From Clostridia bacterium (GTDB lineage Bacteria; Bacillota; Clostridia; Christensenellales; Aristaeellaceae): a stretch of 64,000 nucleotides of DNA. Positions 44,178 through 50,647 of the stretch are shown here, piece by piece. The DNA is taken from the NCBI GenBank assembly GCA_017521565.1, contig JAFXCE010000129.1, positions 20,335 to 84,334 of the forward strand, in the 5' to 3' direction. The number at the start of each line of letters is the position of its first letter. Within the stretch, counting starts at the first letter, position 1. The notes beneath the pieces were generated by a model, which searched no databases, had not been told where the DNA came from, and saw only the letters and a list, made by a program, of their open reading frames with translations. Both the position numbers and the translations under genes were made by a program.

Positions 44178-44503
44178 TTCATCAAAACCTGCGCCAAAGC
44201 TTGGTTTTGCGTACAACTTTCTACAACTTATCTACAACTTTGAAGCCTTGCCCTTCAATTCATTGACAACCTTTTACAACTTTGAAGAACTTTTTGAAAG
44301 ATTTCATTCAAATGCGTGACATAGCCATATCTTCGTGACATAGGAGGTTAGCATGACATAGTGGTTTGGGCGCGACATAGGAATGACATAAAGGAGGGAT
44401 GAAATTAAGCCCAAACCAGCAGCGAAATGGCAGAGCAATACAAAAAAGGGAACCACCCTTTTCAGAGTGATCCCCTTGAAAACCCTTGATTTTACTGGAT
44501 TTC
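44178..44503. repeat. Gene-free module B with two sets of short direct repeats
   Basis: 326 bases with no credible gene. TACAACTT(T/A) occurs at 44212, 44222, 44233 and 44275. TGACATA(G/A) or CGACATAG occurs at 44317, 44336, 44354, 44373 and 44384, spaced 10-20 nt. These resemble arm-type recombinase or excisionase sites. The module is probably a deleted element whose left and right ends are now joined. Confidence 0.65.
44441..44477 (-). terminator. Terminator next to att copy 3
   Basis: Minus strand 12-bp stem GGGGATCACTCT/AGGGTGGTTCCC (with G-U pairs) and TTTTTTG tail, about 30 nt after the copy-3 stop. Confidence 0.85.
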
Positions 44504-44560
44504 TTACTTGCCGAAGTAGCGCTTCAGCAGGCCTTCGAAAGCCTTGCCATGGCGGGCTTC
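44504..44560 (-). repeat. Rubrerythrin 3'-end copy 3 (partial)
   Basis: Fifty-seven bases encoding [18 protein letters not shown] and stop. Similarity ends at 44560, before the ATGGCCCGCGAC start seen in other copies. It therefore shows where one recombination or deletion joint lies. Confidence 0.85.
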
Positions 44561-44570
44561 GAGAACAATG

Positions 44571-45149
44571 CTATGAAACATACTTAATTATCCGTGCTGG
44601 AACGCCGCCAACGACAGCATTTTCCGGAACATCCTTGACTACAACGGCATTTGCGCCGGCAACACTGTTATTCCACATGGTAATGTTTCCCAAAACTTTT
44701 GCACCACATAGTATTTTCACGTTGTCTTTAATGATTGGATTGTTCTCGTCTTTATATCCAATCGTTACCTGTTGATTGATGTGACAGTTTTTGCCCACAC
44801 TCTTGGCAGCAACAATGGTCGAAAATCCATGTTGAATAAATAATCCGCCGCCGATATAACGTGTATTCAGATACAAACTATCTAGAGGCTTCCATAGACG
44901 GCGCATGATAAATGCATGGAATTTGCATTTGTGGGATCTGGATGGATTCCAGAGTCTATGCAAAAGAAGATTGCGAAACTCTTTATGATTTGTCAGAAAA
45001 TAATTCATCGCAACCAATGTGCTGGGAAAACATTTTTGAAATTGTTTTGTCCAAGCATTGAGATCCGCATCAATCAATTCCCGGTGGTCAGAAAAAAGAT
45101 ATATCCAATAAACAGGTATCGTTCTAACATAATTCAAACGTTCTTTCAA
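44571..45149 (-). CDS. Left-handed beta-helix acyltransferase (cargo of module C)
   Basis: 192 residues from a TTG start 9 nt behind GAGG (an open frame reaches farther upstream through att copy 4, but that part is not protein-like). The C-terminal 100 residues are hexapeptide repeats of the serine-acetyltransferase type (GGLFIQHGFSTIVAA, NAVVVKDVPENAVVGGVPARII). The N-terminal half is basic and helical and shorter than in CysE, as in sugar or capsule O-acetyltransferases. Its stop lies 11 nt from copy 3. Clearly lower GC than the chromosome. Confidence 0.75.
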   Translation of the reverse strand: MKERLNYVRTIPVYWIYLFSDHRELIDADLNAWTKQFQKCFPSTLVAMNYFLTNHKEFRNLLLHRLWNPSRSHKCKFHAFIMRRLWKPLDSLYLNTRYIGGGLFIQHGFSTIVAAKSVGKNCHINQQVTIGYKDENNPIIKDNVKILCGAKVLGNITMWNNSVAGANAVVVKDVPENAVVGGVPARIIKYVS

Positions 45150-45170
45150 GGAATCACACCTCTTTGATAT

Positions 45171-45212
45171 TAAAATTTTGTAAGGCTGACCGCTTGCGGG
45201 GCCAGCCTTACA
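45171..45212 (-). terminator. Terminator next to att copy 4
   Basis: Stem TGTAAGGCTG/CAGCCTTACA plus AAATTTT tail on the minus strand, 14 nt after the copy-4 stop. Confidence 0.9.
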
Positions 45213-45225
45213 AAATGGAATGATA

Positions 45226-45294
45226 TTACTTGCCGAAGTAGCGCTTGAGCAGGCCTTCGAACGCCTTGCCGTGGCGGGCTTCGTCGCGGGCCAT
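45226..45294 (-). repeat. Rubrerythrin 3'-end copy 4 (attL of the 18-kb element)
   Basis: Sixty-nine bases encoding the full [22 protein letters not shown] end in frame. It differs from the resident copy at third positions only (GAA/GAG, GCC/GCG, GCG/GCT, CTC/CTG). Left boundary of the integrase-bearing element. Confidence 0.9.
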
Positions 45295-45365
45295 CCAAAG
45301 TCCTTGGGCAATGTGTCCTTCGCCTCCTTGGGAGGCTCAGGCCACAAAATGCCCTGCGGCCTTGG

Positions 45366-45404
45366 GTGTTCATGCACAGTGTCGTGGATGGCTGCTGACT
45401 GAAA
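45366..45404 (-). other. Second stretch similar to rubrerythrin upstream of copy 4
   Basis: On the minus strand the text encodes AAIHDTVHE, close to the resident DAIHDTVHE that precedes the core. It is split from copy 4 by about 72 unrelated bases. It could be an old gene remnant or extended attachment homology. Confidence 0.55.
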
Positions 45405-45470
45405 TTCAGACATCAGTTTGCTCACAACAACCCTTCCTGTCAGAACAAATGACTGAAGGAGAATTACAAC

Positions 45471-46688
45471 ATGAGTACAACTGATGCAGGAATTCGACAA
45501 CTGAAGAATGGAAACTGGGCCTATCGGTTCAGTATCAGTGTGAATGGTCAGAAGATCTCGCAGCGAGGATCAACCAACAGCGAAGGCCAACCCTTGAAAA
45601 CAAAAACCGATGCCATCAGGGCCAGGAAAAAGGCAATAAAACTGGCCCAGCTTGCTCCTGAATTACCTGTAAAGGAAAAGGAACCTGAAAAGCTAACTAT
45701 CGCCCAGGTTTTTGAAGAGTACAGAGAGAAAGGCAGAAGCGACAGAGCATACAACACCATCCTCAAGCAGGACAGCTTGTGGCTTAATCACCTTCAAGAG
45801 TCTTTCGGCAGTCGAATTCTGGACGAGATCGAAGTTGCTGAGATCACAGACTACCTGGCGAAACTGTACTACGAAGAAGAATACTCTTTTCGCTATGTGG
45901 AATCTTTCCTGAAGATGTTTTATCTGATTTTTGGACAGGCCTATTCGCGAGGCTATCTTTCTGTCGATAGGTACAACAGGCTGTGTGTGAACAAGGACAC
46001 CAAGATTCACATGCCCAAGTTGAAGACAGATGATGACTTGGACATTGTGGCCTTTTCAGATGAAGAGTGTGCTATGATGGATGAACACTTCAGCGGATCA
46101 AATGCAGAAACAGCCTACATCCTGGGAAGGTATTGCGGTCTGAGAATAAATGAATGCTTTGGCCTCAAATGGCAGAATGTTGATTTGGAAGAAGGGGTCA
46201 TCAGAATTGAGCAGCAAATGCAGTATCAAGAAGGTCTGGTGAAGCTGGTTCCCTTAAAAACCAGGAATGCTCGCCGCACAATCTTCATGAACTCAAAAGT
46301 GAAAGAACATTTTGTTGCTCTTGCCGCAGCCAAAGCCGAGGCTGAAGAAAAACAAAAGCAGCGGCGGGAGCAGAACCAGACCATGATTTATGATGTGGAT
46401 GGAAGCAAGATTTCAAATTTGGAGTTGGTGAACACACTGCTCAATGGTAAAATGCAGACAGTCAATTCGATGAAGTATCATTCCAAAGAACTCAAAAGAA
46501 AAGGGATCAACTTCAAGTATCACTTCCTGCGACATACCTATGGCACACAGCTTGCGGTTTTGAATACTCCCACACATCTGCTGTGCAATCAGATGGGCCA
46601 TGGCAACATCCATGTGACTGAGCGGTACTACATCGCACTTTCCAAGAATGGCATTGATGTGCTGAGGAAAAACCTGGAACAACTATGA
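45471..46688 (+). CDS. int: Tyrosine integrase
   Basis: 405 residues. N-terminal AP2-like arm-binding part (GIRQLKNGNWAYRFSISVNG), core-binding domain about 75-180, and catalytic domain with R in RYCGLRINE (about 225), K in PLKTRNARRT, HxxR in HFLRHTYGT (about 350-353), H in MGHGNIHVT and Tyr nucleophile in ERYY (about 386). Similar to Tn916/ICE-type integrases. An AAGGAG site lies 9 nt before the start. It points inward from attL, so it should catalyse insertion and excision at the rubrerythrin end. Confidence 0.95.
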   Translation: MSTTDAGIRQLKNGNWAYRFSISVNGQKISQRGSTNSEGQPLKTKTDAIRARKKAIKLAQLAPELPVKEKEPEKLTIAQVFEEYREKGRSDRAYNTILKQDSLWLNHLQESFGSRILDEIEVAEITDYLAKLYYEEEYSFRYVESFLKMFYLIFGQAYSRGYLSVDRYNRLCVNKDTKIHMPKLKTDDDLDIVAFSDEECAMMDEHFSGSNAETAYILGRYCGLRINECFGLKWQNVDLEEGVIRIEQQMQYQEGLVKLVPLKTRNARRTIFMNSKVKEHFVALAAAKAEAEEKQKQRREQNQTMIYDVDGSKISNLELVNTLLNGKMQTVNSMKYHSKELKRKGINFKYHFLRHTYGTQLAVLNTPTHLLCNQMGHGNIHVTERYYIALSKNGIDVLRKNLEQL

Positions 46689-46711
46689 TAGAACTAAGTA
46701 CAACTTTCTAC

Positions 46712-46752
46712 AAGGCGGCTTGCACTTCCAGCAAGTCGCCTTCATCTTTTTT
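46712..46752 (+). terminator. Terminator of the integrase gene
   Basis: Stem AAGGCGGCTTGC/GCAAGTCGCCTT with one G-U pair, then CATCTTTTTTC. Confidence 0.85.
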
Positions 46753-46763
46753 CAACCAGGTAC

Positions 46764-46830
46764 AAAAAGTGTGTCCTTTTGCTCTGAGTTATTATCTATC
46801 TCTTATTTGGAGCAAAAAAACACACTTTTT
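46764..46830. repeat. Long imperfect palindrome before the small-gene array
   Basis: AAAAAGTGTG and TTTTGCTC on the left match GAGCAAAA and CACACTTTTT on the right, with a 3x3 internal mismatch and a 25-nt loop. It may insulate the array from integrase transcription or act as a protein site. Confidence 0.6.
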
Positions 46831-46863
46831 CTGTTGAAAACAAATGCCGATGCAAAAAGCAAA

Positions 46864-46936
46864 GTACGGGTTAATGTACACTGCATAAAGTATAATACAG
46901 TCACAAGGTTGAGAGAGAAACACCTCAGAAACCTTG
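46864..46936 (+). promoter_or_regulatory. Array promoter/leader 1
   Basis: GTAC-N8-GTAC palindrome at 46864-46879, 11-nt gap, TATAAT at 46891, then a hairpin CAAGGTT (46904-46910)/AACCTTG (46930-46936). The left palindrome differs from the others by compensating changes in both half-sites, so its symmetry is kept. Confidence 0.75.
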
Positions 46937-46958
46937 AAACAGAAAGGAAGTAAGAGCA

Positions 46959-47210
46959 ATGAAGAACATGAATCTGGGCAAGGTACTGACTTTTGTAACT
47001 AAGAAAGACGAATTCGGCAACAGCGACTATGTCATCACTCCCATTCCCGCATACCGCACCCCTGAGATGGAGTTCACTCGCCTGGGCCTGATGGGCAAGA
47101 TTGAGAGCTACGAAATGACTGCTGTGATGCCCATGACTGTTGCGGTGAAGCTGGCCATGCAGAAGATCAAGGATCTGGGAGGCAATGAAGTCCGCTTCAT
47201 GAAGTGGTAA
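46959..47210 (+). CDS. Small array protein 1, unrecognised
   Basis: 83 residues, mixed alpha/beta, no membrane segment. The text includes LGKVLTFVTKKDEFGNSDYV and AMQKIKDLGGNEVRFMKW. It is not a clear member of the paralogue family but shares the leader. The stop is 13 nt before the next operator. Translation starts behind GGAAG. Confidence 0.7.
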   Translation: MKNMNLGKVLTFVTKKDEFGNSDYVITPIPAYRTPEMEFTRLGLMGKIESYEMTAVMPMTVAVKLAMQKIKDLGGNEVRFMKW

Positions 47211-47222
47211 TGCAAGAGCAGA

Positions 47223-47285
47223 GTCCGAAATAAAGGACAGTGCATCCAGTATAATGTAGTCACAAGGTTGAGAGAGACTGCCTTG
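47223..47285 (+). promoter_or_regulatory. Array promoter/leader 2
   Basis: GTCC-N8-GGAC at 47223-47238, 11-nt gap, TATAAT at 47250, hairpin CAAGG (47263-47267)/CCTTG (47281-47285). The stem is shorter than in other copies, but still pairs although the bases of its right arm moved. Confidence 0.75.
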
Positions 47286-47318
47286 GAAAACAAGAGAAAC
47301 GAAAGTGAGGAACCCTCC

Positions 47319-47585
47319 ATGAAGATTCAGTATAGCAATAAGCCCGAAGACCGCATCGCCTACATCGCTTGCATGAATGAAACCTTTCCCTTTATCGACT
47401 TCTCCATGTTCGCTGATGATCCTGACTTCCACATCATGCCTGTGTTTGGCAAGATGAAGAGCAACACCTTCTACACGAACTGCGACTTCATGAACAAGGC
47501 CAAACTGTTCTCCAGCGAAGAAAGCAGCTTCCTGATGCAGCTTTCCAATGACTTCCCCACTGCCACCTTGATCGTTGTTGACTAA
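47319..47585 (+). CDS. Small array protein 2, unrecognised
   Basis: 88 residues starting at the ATG behind GTGAGG (a longer frame begins inside the leader). Aromatic and acidic (FPFIDFSMFADDPDFHIMPVFGK). No family recognised. It lies 35 nt before a paralogue-family gene in the same unit. Confidence 0.7.
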   Translation: MKIQYSNKPEDRIAYIACMNETFPFIDFSMFADDPDFHIMPVFGKMKSNTFYTNCDFMNKAKLFSSEESSFLMQLSNDFPTATLIVVD

Positions 47586-47620
47586 GCCAAGAGCAAGAAA
47601 AGAAAGAGAGGAAAATCACC

Positions 47621-48016
47621 ATGAAGAACTACGAAATTAGCTTTGAGAATTGCACTGTGACCCTGTCCGCATCCTTCCTTCGCAAGGCCAGCACCCTTGG
47701 CACTAAGGAATACCACGAAATGCTCCAGCTTCGCCGCGATCTCCCTGGCTTCCAGTTCCAGAAGGCTGAAGTCGAGAAGAAGGCCGCAAGCAAGTACAAG
47801 AACCTAACCTACAAGCACATGCGGGAATACATCGCTGCCAGCTTTACAAAAGAGGCTGAAGCCAAGGCGATGCTGGATCAAATGGAGAAGGTTGAAGCCC
47901 TGTCCAAGGTTCAGGCAAATCCCTACAAGTATGTGCATGATTGGTTCATCAAGCAGTTCCCTGAGTGCAAGAGAGTACAACTTGCGAAGAACTCTGAAGA
48001 AGAATCTGCAACTTAG
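47621..48016 (+). CDS. Paralogue-family protein A
   Basis: 131 residues, member of the four-protein family in this array. Family text: FLRKASTLGTKEYHEMLQLR then RDLPGFQF, NLTYKHMREYI, LSKVQANPYKYVHDWFIKQF. Predicted helical, positively charged in the middle, soluble. Second gene of leader-2 unit, behind AGAGAGG. No function known. Confidence 0.75.
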   Translation: MKNYEISFENCTVTLSASFLRKASTLGTKEYHEMLQLRRDLPGFQFQKAEVEKKAASKYKNLTYKHMREYIAASFTKEAEAKAMLDQMEKVEALSKVQANPYKYVHDWFIKQFPECKRVQLAKNSEEESAT

Positions 48017-48054
48017 AAAGCAGCCTCTTGAAAAAGAGGAATTCAAACAGCAAA

Positions 48055-48119
48055 GTCCCGATTATCGGACAGCACCTACAGTATAATATAGTCACAAGGT
48101 TGAGAGAGAAACAACCTTG
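48055..48119 (+). promoter_or_regulatory. Array promoter/leader 3
   Basis: GTCC-CGATTATC-GGAC at 48055-48070, 11-nt gap, TATAAT at 48082, perfect 8-bp hairpin CAAGGTTG (48095-48102)/CAACCTTG (48112-48119). The palindrome core differs from copies 2 and 4 while the half-sites are unchanged. Confidence 0.8.
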
Positions 48120-48153
48120 AAACACCAAGAGAAACGAAAGTGAGGAAACTACC

Positions 48154-48636
48154 ATGATGACCGAAACTATGATTATTGCTCCCTTCACCGCCGAACTGGA
48201 AGCCTATCTGAAGACCAACAACATGGATTACGAAAAGAATGAAGAAGGCCAGCTCTTCATCACCTCCTCTGACTACATCGCTCCTGACCACAAGGCAGTC
48301 GATCCCCTGATTGCAGAACTGGTGAAGTACATCAACGAGGATTGTATCATCGAAGGCTACTATGACCACAGCGGCAACAGCGGCAGCACCCTGAAGTTCC
48401 GCTTTGAGTACCTGAATGGCAACCTGAAGAAGTATCTCTCTGACTGGCTGGATTTCCTGCCTGTTGACAGCTTTGCGGATTACGAAGAGTTCTGCGAAGA
48501 GTACGAAGACCGCTTCTCTGAGGAAGAATACGAGGCTTTCCTGGAGGAAGATGTGGTGTATCTGCTGGATGGCGGCGATGGCGAAGCTGTCACTGAAGAC
48601 CAGATTCCCATGACCGAGTATCCCCTGAGCATCTGA
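48154..48636 (+). CDS. Acidic array protein 3, unrecognised
   Basis: 160 residues, strongly acidic at the C-terminus (EFCEEYEDRFSEEEYEAFLEEDVV). Beta-rich middle (GGSGSTLKFRFEYLNGN-like). It is the only gene of the leader-3 unit. Highly acidic small proteins are sometimes DNA mimics used against restriction enzymes; this is a guess from charge alone. Confidence 0.65.
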   Translation: MMTETMIIAPFTAELEAYLKTNNMDYEKNEEGQLFITSSDYIAPDHKAVDPLIAELVKYINEDCIIEGYYDHSGNSGSTLKFRFEYLNGNLKKYLSDWLDFLPVDSFADYEEFCEEYEDRFSEEEYEAFLEEDVVYLLDGGDGEAVTEDQIPMTEYPLSI

Positions 48637-48665
48637 TCTCCTGAGAACAGGAGAGAGACTGCAAA

Positions 48666-48730
48666 GTCCGAAATAAAGGACACACCTTACAGTATAATAT
48701 AGTCACAAGGTTGAGAGAGGAACAACCTTG
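48666..48730 (+). promoter_or_regulatory. Array promoter/leader 4
   Basis: GTCC-GAAATAAA-GGAC at 48666-48681, 11-nt gap, TATAAT at 48693, perfect 8-bp hairpin at 48706-48713/48723-48730. Confidence 0.8.
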
Positions 48731-48767
48731 AAGAACAAACAAGAGAAACGAAAGGAAGTAACAAACC

Positions 48768-49181
48768 ATGACTAAGACTCAGCAGTATGAAGTGGATTTC
48801 ATCAATAGCAAGATCATCCTGACCAAGAAGTTTTACAAGGCCGCAACCATCCTGAACACCCCTGAGTACACCACCTTGATGCAGCTTCGCCGTGACAATC
48901 CTGGTTTCGCCATCGAACTCCGCGAGATCAAGAAGAAGGAAGGCAAGAAGTCCTACCGCAACCTGACCTACAAGAACATGGAAGAGTACATCATCACTCT
49001 TGAAGGCGAAGAGAGCGAAAACCTGAAGGAATTCAACAATGTGCTGAAACTCTCCAAGGTTCAGGCTGGCCCCTATGCCTATGTGAAGACCTGGTTCCTG
49101 AAGAGGTACGCCGATGTCTTCAAGAGCGAAGACGAGGCTCCTGCCGCAAAGCCTGACCTGAAGCTGATCTCCAACAACTAA
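48768..49181 (+). CDS. Paralogue-family protein B
   Basis: 137 residues. Family motifs FYKAATILNTPEYTTLMQLR with RDNPGFAI, RNLTYKNMEEYI, LSKVQAGPYAYVKTWFLKRY. Basic centre (REIKKKEGKKSY). Single gene of the leader-4 unit. Close to protein A in the first and last thirds, divergent in the middle and tail. Confidence 0.75.
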   Translation: MTKTQQYEVDFINSKIILTKKFYKAATILNTPEYTTLMQLRRDNPGFAIELREIKKKEGKKSYRNLTYKNMEEYIITLEGEESENLKEFNNVLKLSKVQAGPYAYVKTWFLKRYADVFKSEDEAPAAKPDLKLISNN

Positions 49182-49182
49182 A

Positions 49183-49245
49183 GACCGAAATAATGGACAC
49201 CACATCAAGTATAATAAAGTCACAAGGTTGAGAGAAACAACCTTG
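49183..49245 (+). promoter_or_regulatory. Array promoter/leader 5
   Basis: GACC-GAAATAAT-GGAC at 49183-49198 (left half-site one base off), 11-nt gap, TATAAT at 49210, perfect 8-bp hairpin at 49223-49230/49238-49245 with a shorter 7-nt loop. The stop codon of protein B overlaps the operator region. Confidence 0.75.
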
Positions 49246-49270
49246 AAGAAAAGAAAGTGAGGAAGCTACC

Positions 49271-49672
49271 ATGAATAAGCCCTATGCGATTGATTTTACT
49301 ACGAATACTGTCACCGTCACCAAGAAGTTCCTGGAAGCAGCCCAGATGATCGGAACCATCGAATTCGACACCATGATGAAGATTCGCGAAATGGGAATGA
49401 CCATCATCACCAAGGCTCCTGCCAAGAAGAAGAACACCAAGCTGACCTACGACAAGATGCAGAAGTACATCGCTCTGCTGGATGAGTCGGAAAAGTACCA
49501 GAAGGAATTCGCTGCTGTGCTGGTTGAATCCAGGGCTTACGATGCCTCCTATGCCTATGTGCTGAAGTGGTTCAAGAACACCTTCCCCAGCTATGGCAAG
49601 CAGCCTGAGCGAGATGCCAACCTGAAGATCGTCAACACCCCTGCGAATTACGATGCTGAAGAAGCTGCCTAA
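49271..49672 (+). CDS. Paralogue-family protein C
   Basis: 133 residues. Most divergent family member: FLEAAQMIGTIEFDTMMKIR, no PGF motif, then KLTYDKMQKYI and YAYVLKWFKNTF. First gene of the leader-5 unit, followed after 59 nt by protein D. Confidence 0.7.
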   Translation: MNKPYAIDFTTNTVTVTKKFLEAAQMIGTIEFDTMMKIREMGMTIITKAPAKKKNTKLTYDKMQKYIALLDESEKYQKEFAAVLVESRAYDASYAYVLKWFKNTFPSYGKQPERDANLKIVNTPANYDAEEAA

Positions 49673-49731
49673 GTCCCCTTGGAACCCCTGCAAATACTAA
49701 AAGAAATCAAAGAAAGTTGAGGGAATTCACT

Positions 49732-50235
49732 ATGACTACTAAGAAGATTGCTGGTTATTCCTATGACCCCATCACTAACTCCCTGACCATGACTGCTGCT
49801 TTTGCCAAGAAGGCCTCCCAGCTCAACACCGCTGAGTATAACATCGTCCGTCAGCTCCGCAATGACAATCCTGGCATGAAGATCGAAAAGTCTGCGGCAA
49901 AGGCTCCCTCCAATCGTCCCCTGAACATCACCTTCGCCAAGATGGAAGAGTTCATCAAGCAGTGCCGCGACAGCAAGGATCGTCTGGAAGCCTTCAAGAA
50001 GGTCAAGGCCCTGTCCAAGATTCAGGCCAGCCCCTACAAGTATGTGAAGACCTGGTTCCTGAACAACTATGCCAACTACTCCGAACAGCCCGAATTCGAT
50101 GCTGATGGTTTCGTGGTTGTGAAGACCAAGAGCCAGATGGAAGTGGAAAAGAAGACTGTAGCCGAGTCCCAGGAGCAGAGCTTTGAGGAAGTGCTGGCTG
50201 AAGCCAAGGCTCAGTTTGAAGCGACCGCGGCCTGA
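49732..50235 (+). CDS. Paralogue-family protein D
   Basis: 167 residues. Family motifs FAKKASQLNTAEYNIVRQLR with NDNPGMKI, ITFAKMEEFI, LSKIQASPYKYVKTWFLNNY, plus an extra acidic/helical tail (EVEKKTVAESQEQSFEEVLAEAKAQF). Start behind GAGGG. It ends the array, before a strong terminator. Confidence 0.75.
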   Translation: MTTKKIAGYSYDPITNSLTMTAAFAKKASQLNTAEYNIVRQLRNDNPGMKIEKSAAKAPSNRPLNITFAKMEEFIKQCRDSKDRLEAFKKVKALSKIQASPYKYVKTWFLNNYANYSEQPEFDADGFVVVKTKSQMEVEKKTVAESQEQSFEEVLAEAKAQFEATAA

Positions 50236-50278
50236 TCTGCAAAAGGAGAAGAAAAGTGAATAGGTCTGTGCGATTACG

Positions 50279-50312
50279 AAGGAATGCTGTGTTTTGCATT
50301 CCTTCTTTTTTG
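50279..50312 (+). terminator. Terminator of the small-gene array
   Basis: Stem AAGGAATGC/GCATTCCTT, 8-nt loop, then CTTTTTTG. Confidence 0.9.
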
Positions 50313-50547
50313 TGTTCAGGGGAGGAGGATGGAGACTGCGCCCGAGGGACAGGTACATCTGACTACAACTTTGTACAAGGATCAGAAACTTTTGTACATT
50401 CATCTACAATGTATGTGCAAGAACCTACAACTATGGTATAACCTTCTGCAAAAATGATGATTCTGCCGCCGATGGCGGTATTTTTGTTTCATTTACAGAT
50501 TTGAAGGCGATTTGTCAAAGAAATTCAATGTTTGCTGGAGGGTGTGC
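50313..50547. other. Spacer with TACAAC-type repeats and a second terminator
   Basis: No gene seen. CTACAACTTTGTACAAGG near 50363 resembles GTACAACTTTCTACAAGG after the integrase (46698); further CTACAA copies follow near 50404 and 50425. A hairpin CCGCC/GGCGG with TATTTTTG lies at 50466-50485. The repeats are likely protein sites. Confidence 0.5.
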
Positions 50548-50576
50548 TTGCAGAAGATAGCCTGTTGCAGTATAAT
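50548..50576 (+). promoter_or_regulatory. Promoter of the restriction-modification operon
   Basis: TTGCAG, 17-nt spacer, TATAAT. A normal sigma-A promoter, without the palindrome of the array promoters. Confidence 0.75.
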
Positions 50577-50647
50577 AAATCTTGGAAAAGTGTTGATTTA
50601 TAAGGCTTTTGGCCCCAACAAAGACAGGATGGAGAGTGATCGCAGCG

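Noticed and set aside
43436..45294. Att copies considered as integron attC sites
   Set aside because: They are coding copies of a gene end and do not fold into the attC palindrome; the integrase on the element lacks integron-specific features as far as can be judged.
45170..45500. N-terminal extension of the acyltransferase frame, and a 67-residue frame, across att copy 4
   Set aside because: They read the rubrerythrin copy in wrong frames and cross a terminator. The TTG at 45149 has a ribosome site.
46864..49245. The five repeated leaders considered as CRISPR repeats or MITEs
   Set aside because: They are spaced by genes of different length, each precedes a start codon at a similar distance, and each has promoter elements. 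No terminal inverted repeats with target duplications were seen.
50336..50441. Small plus-strand frame after the paralogue array (50256-50441)
   Set aside because: It spans a clear terminator hairpin, has no ribosome site of its own, and reads through repeat-rich spacer.
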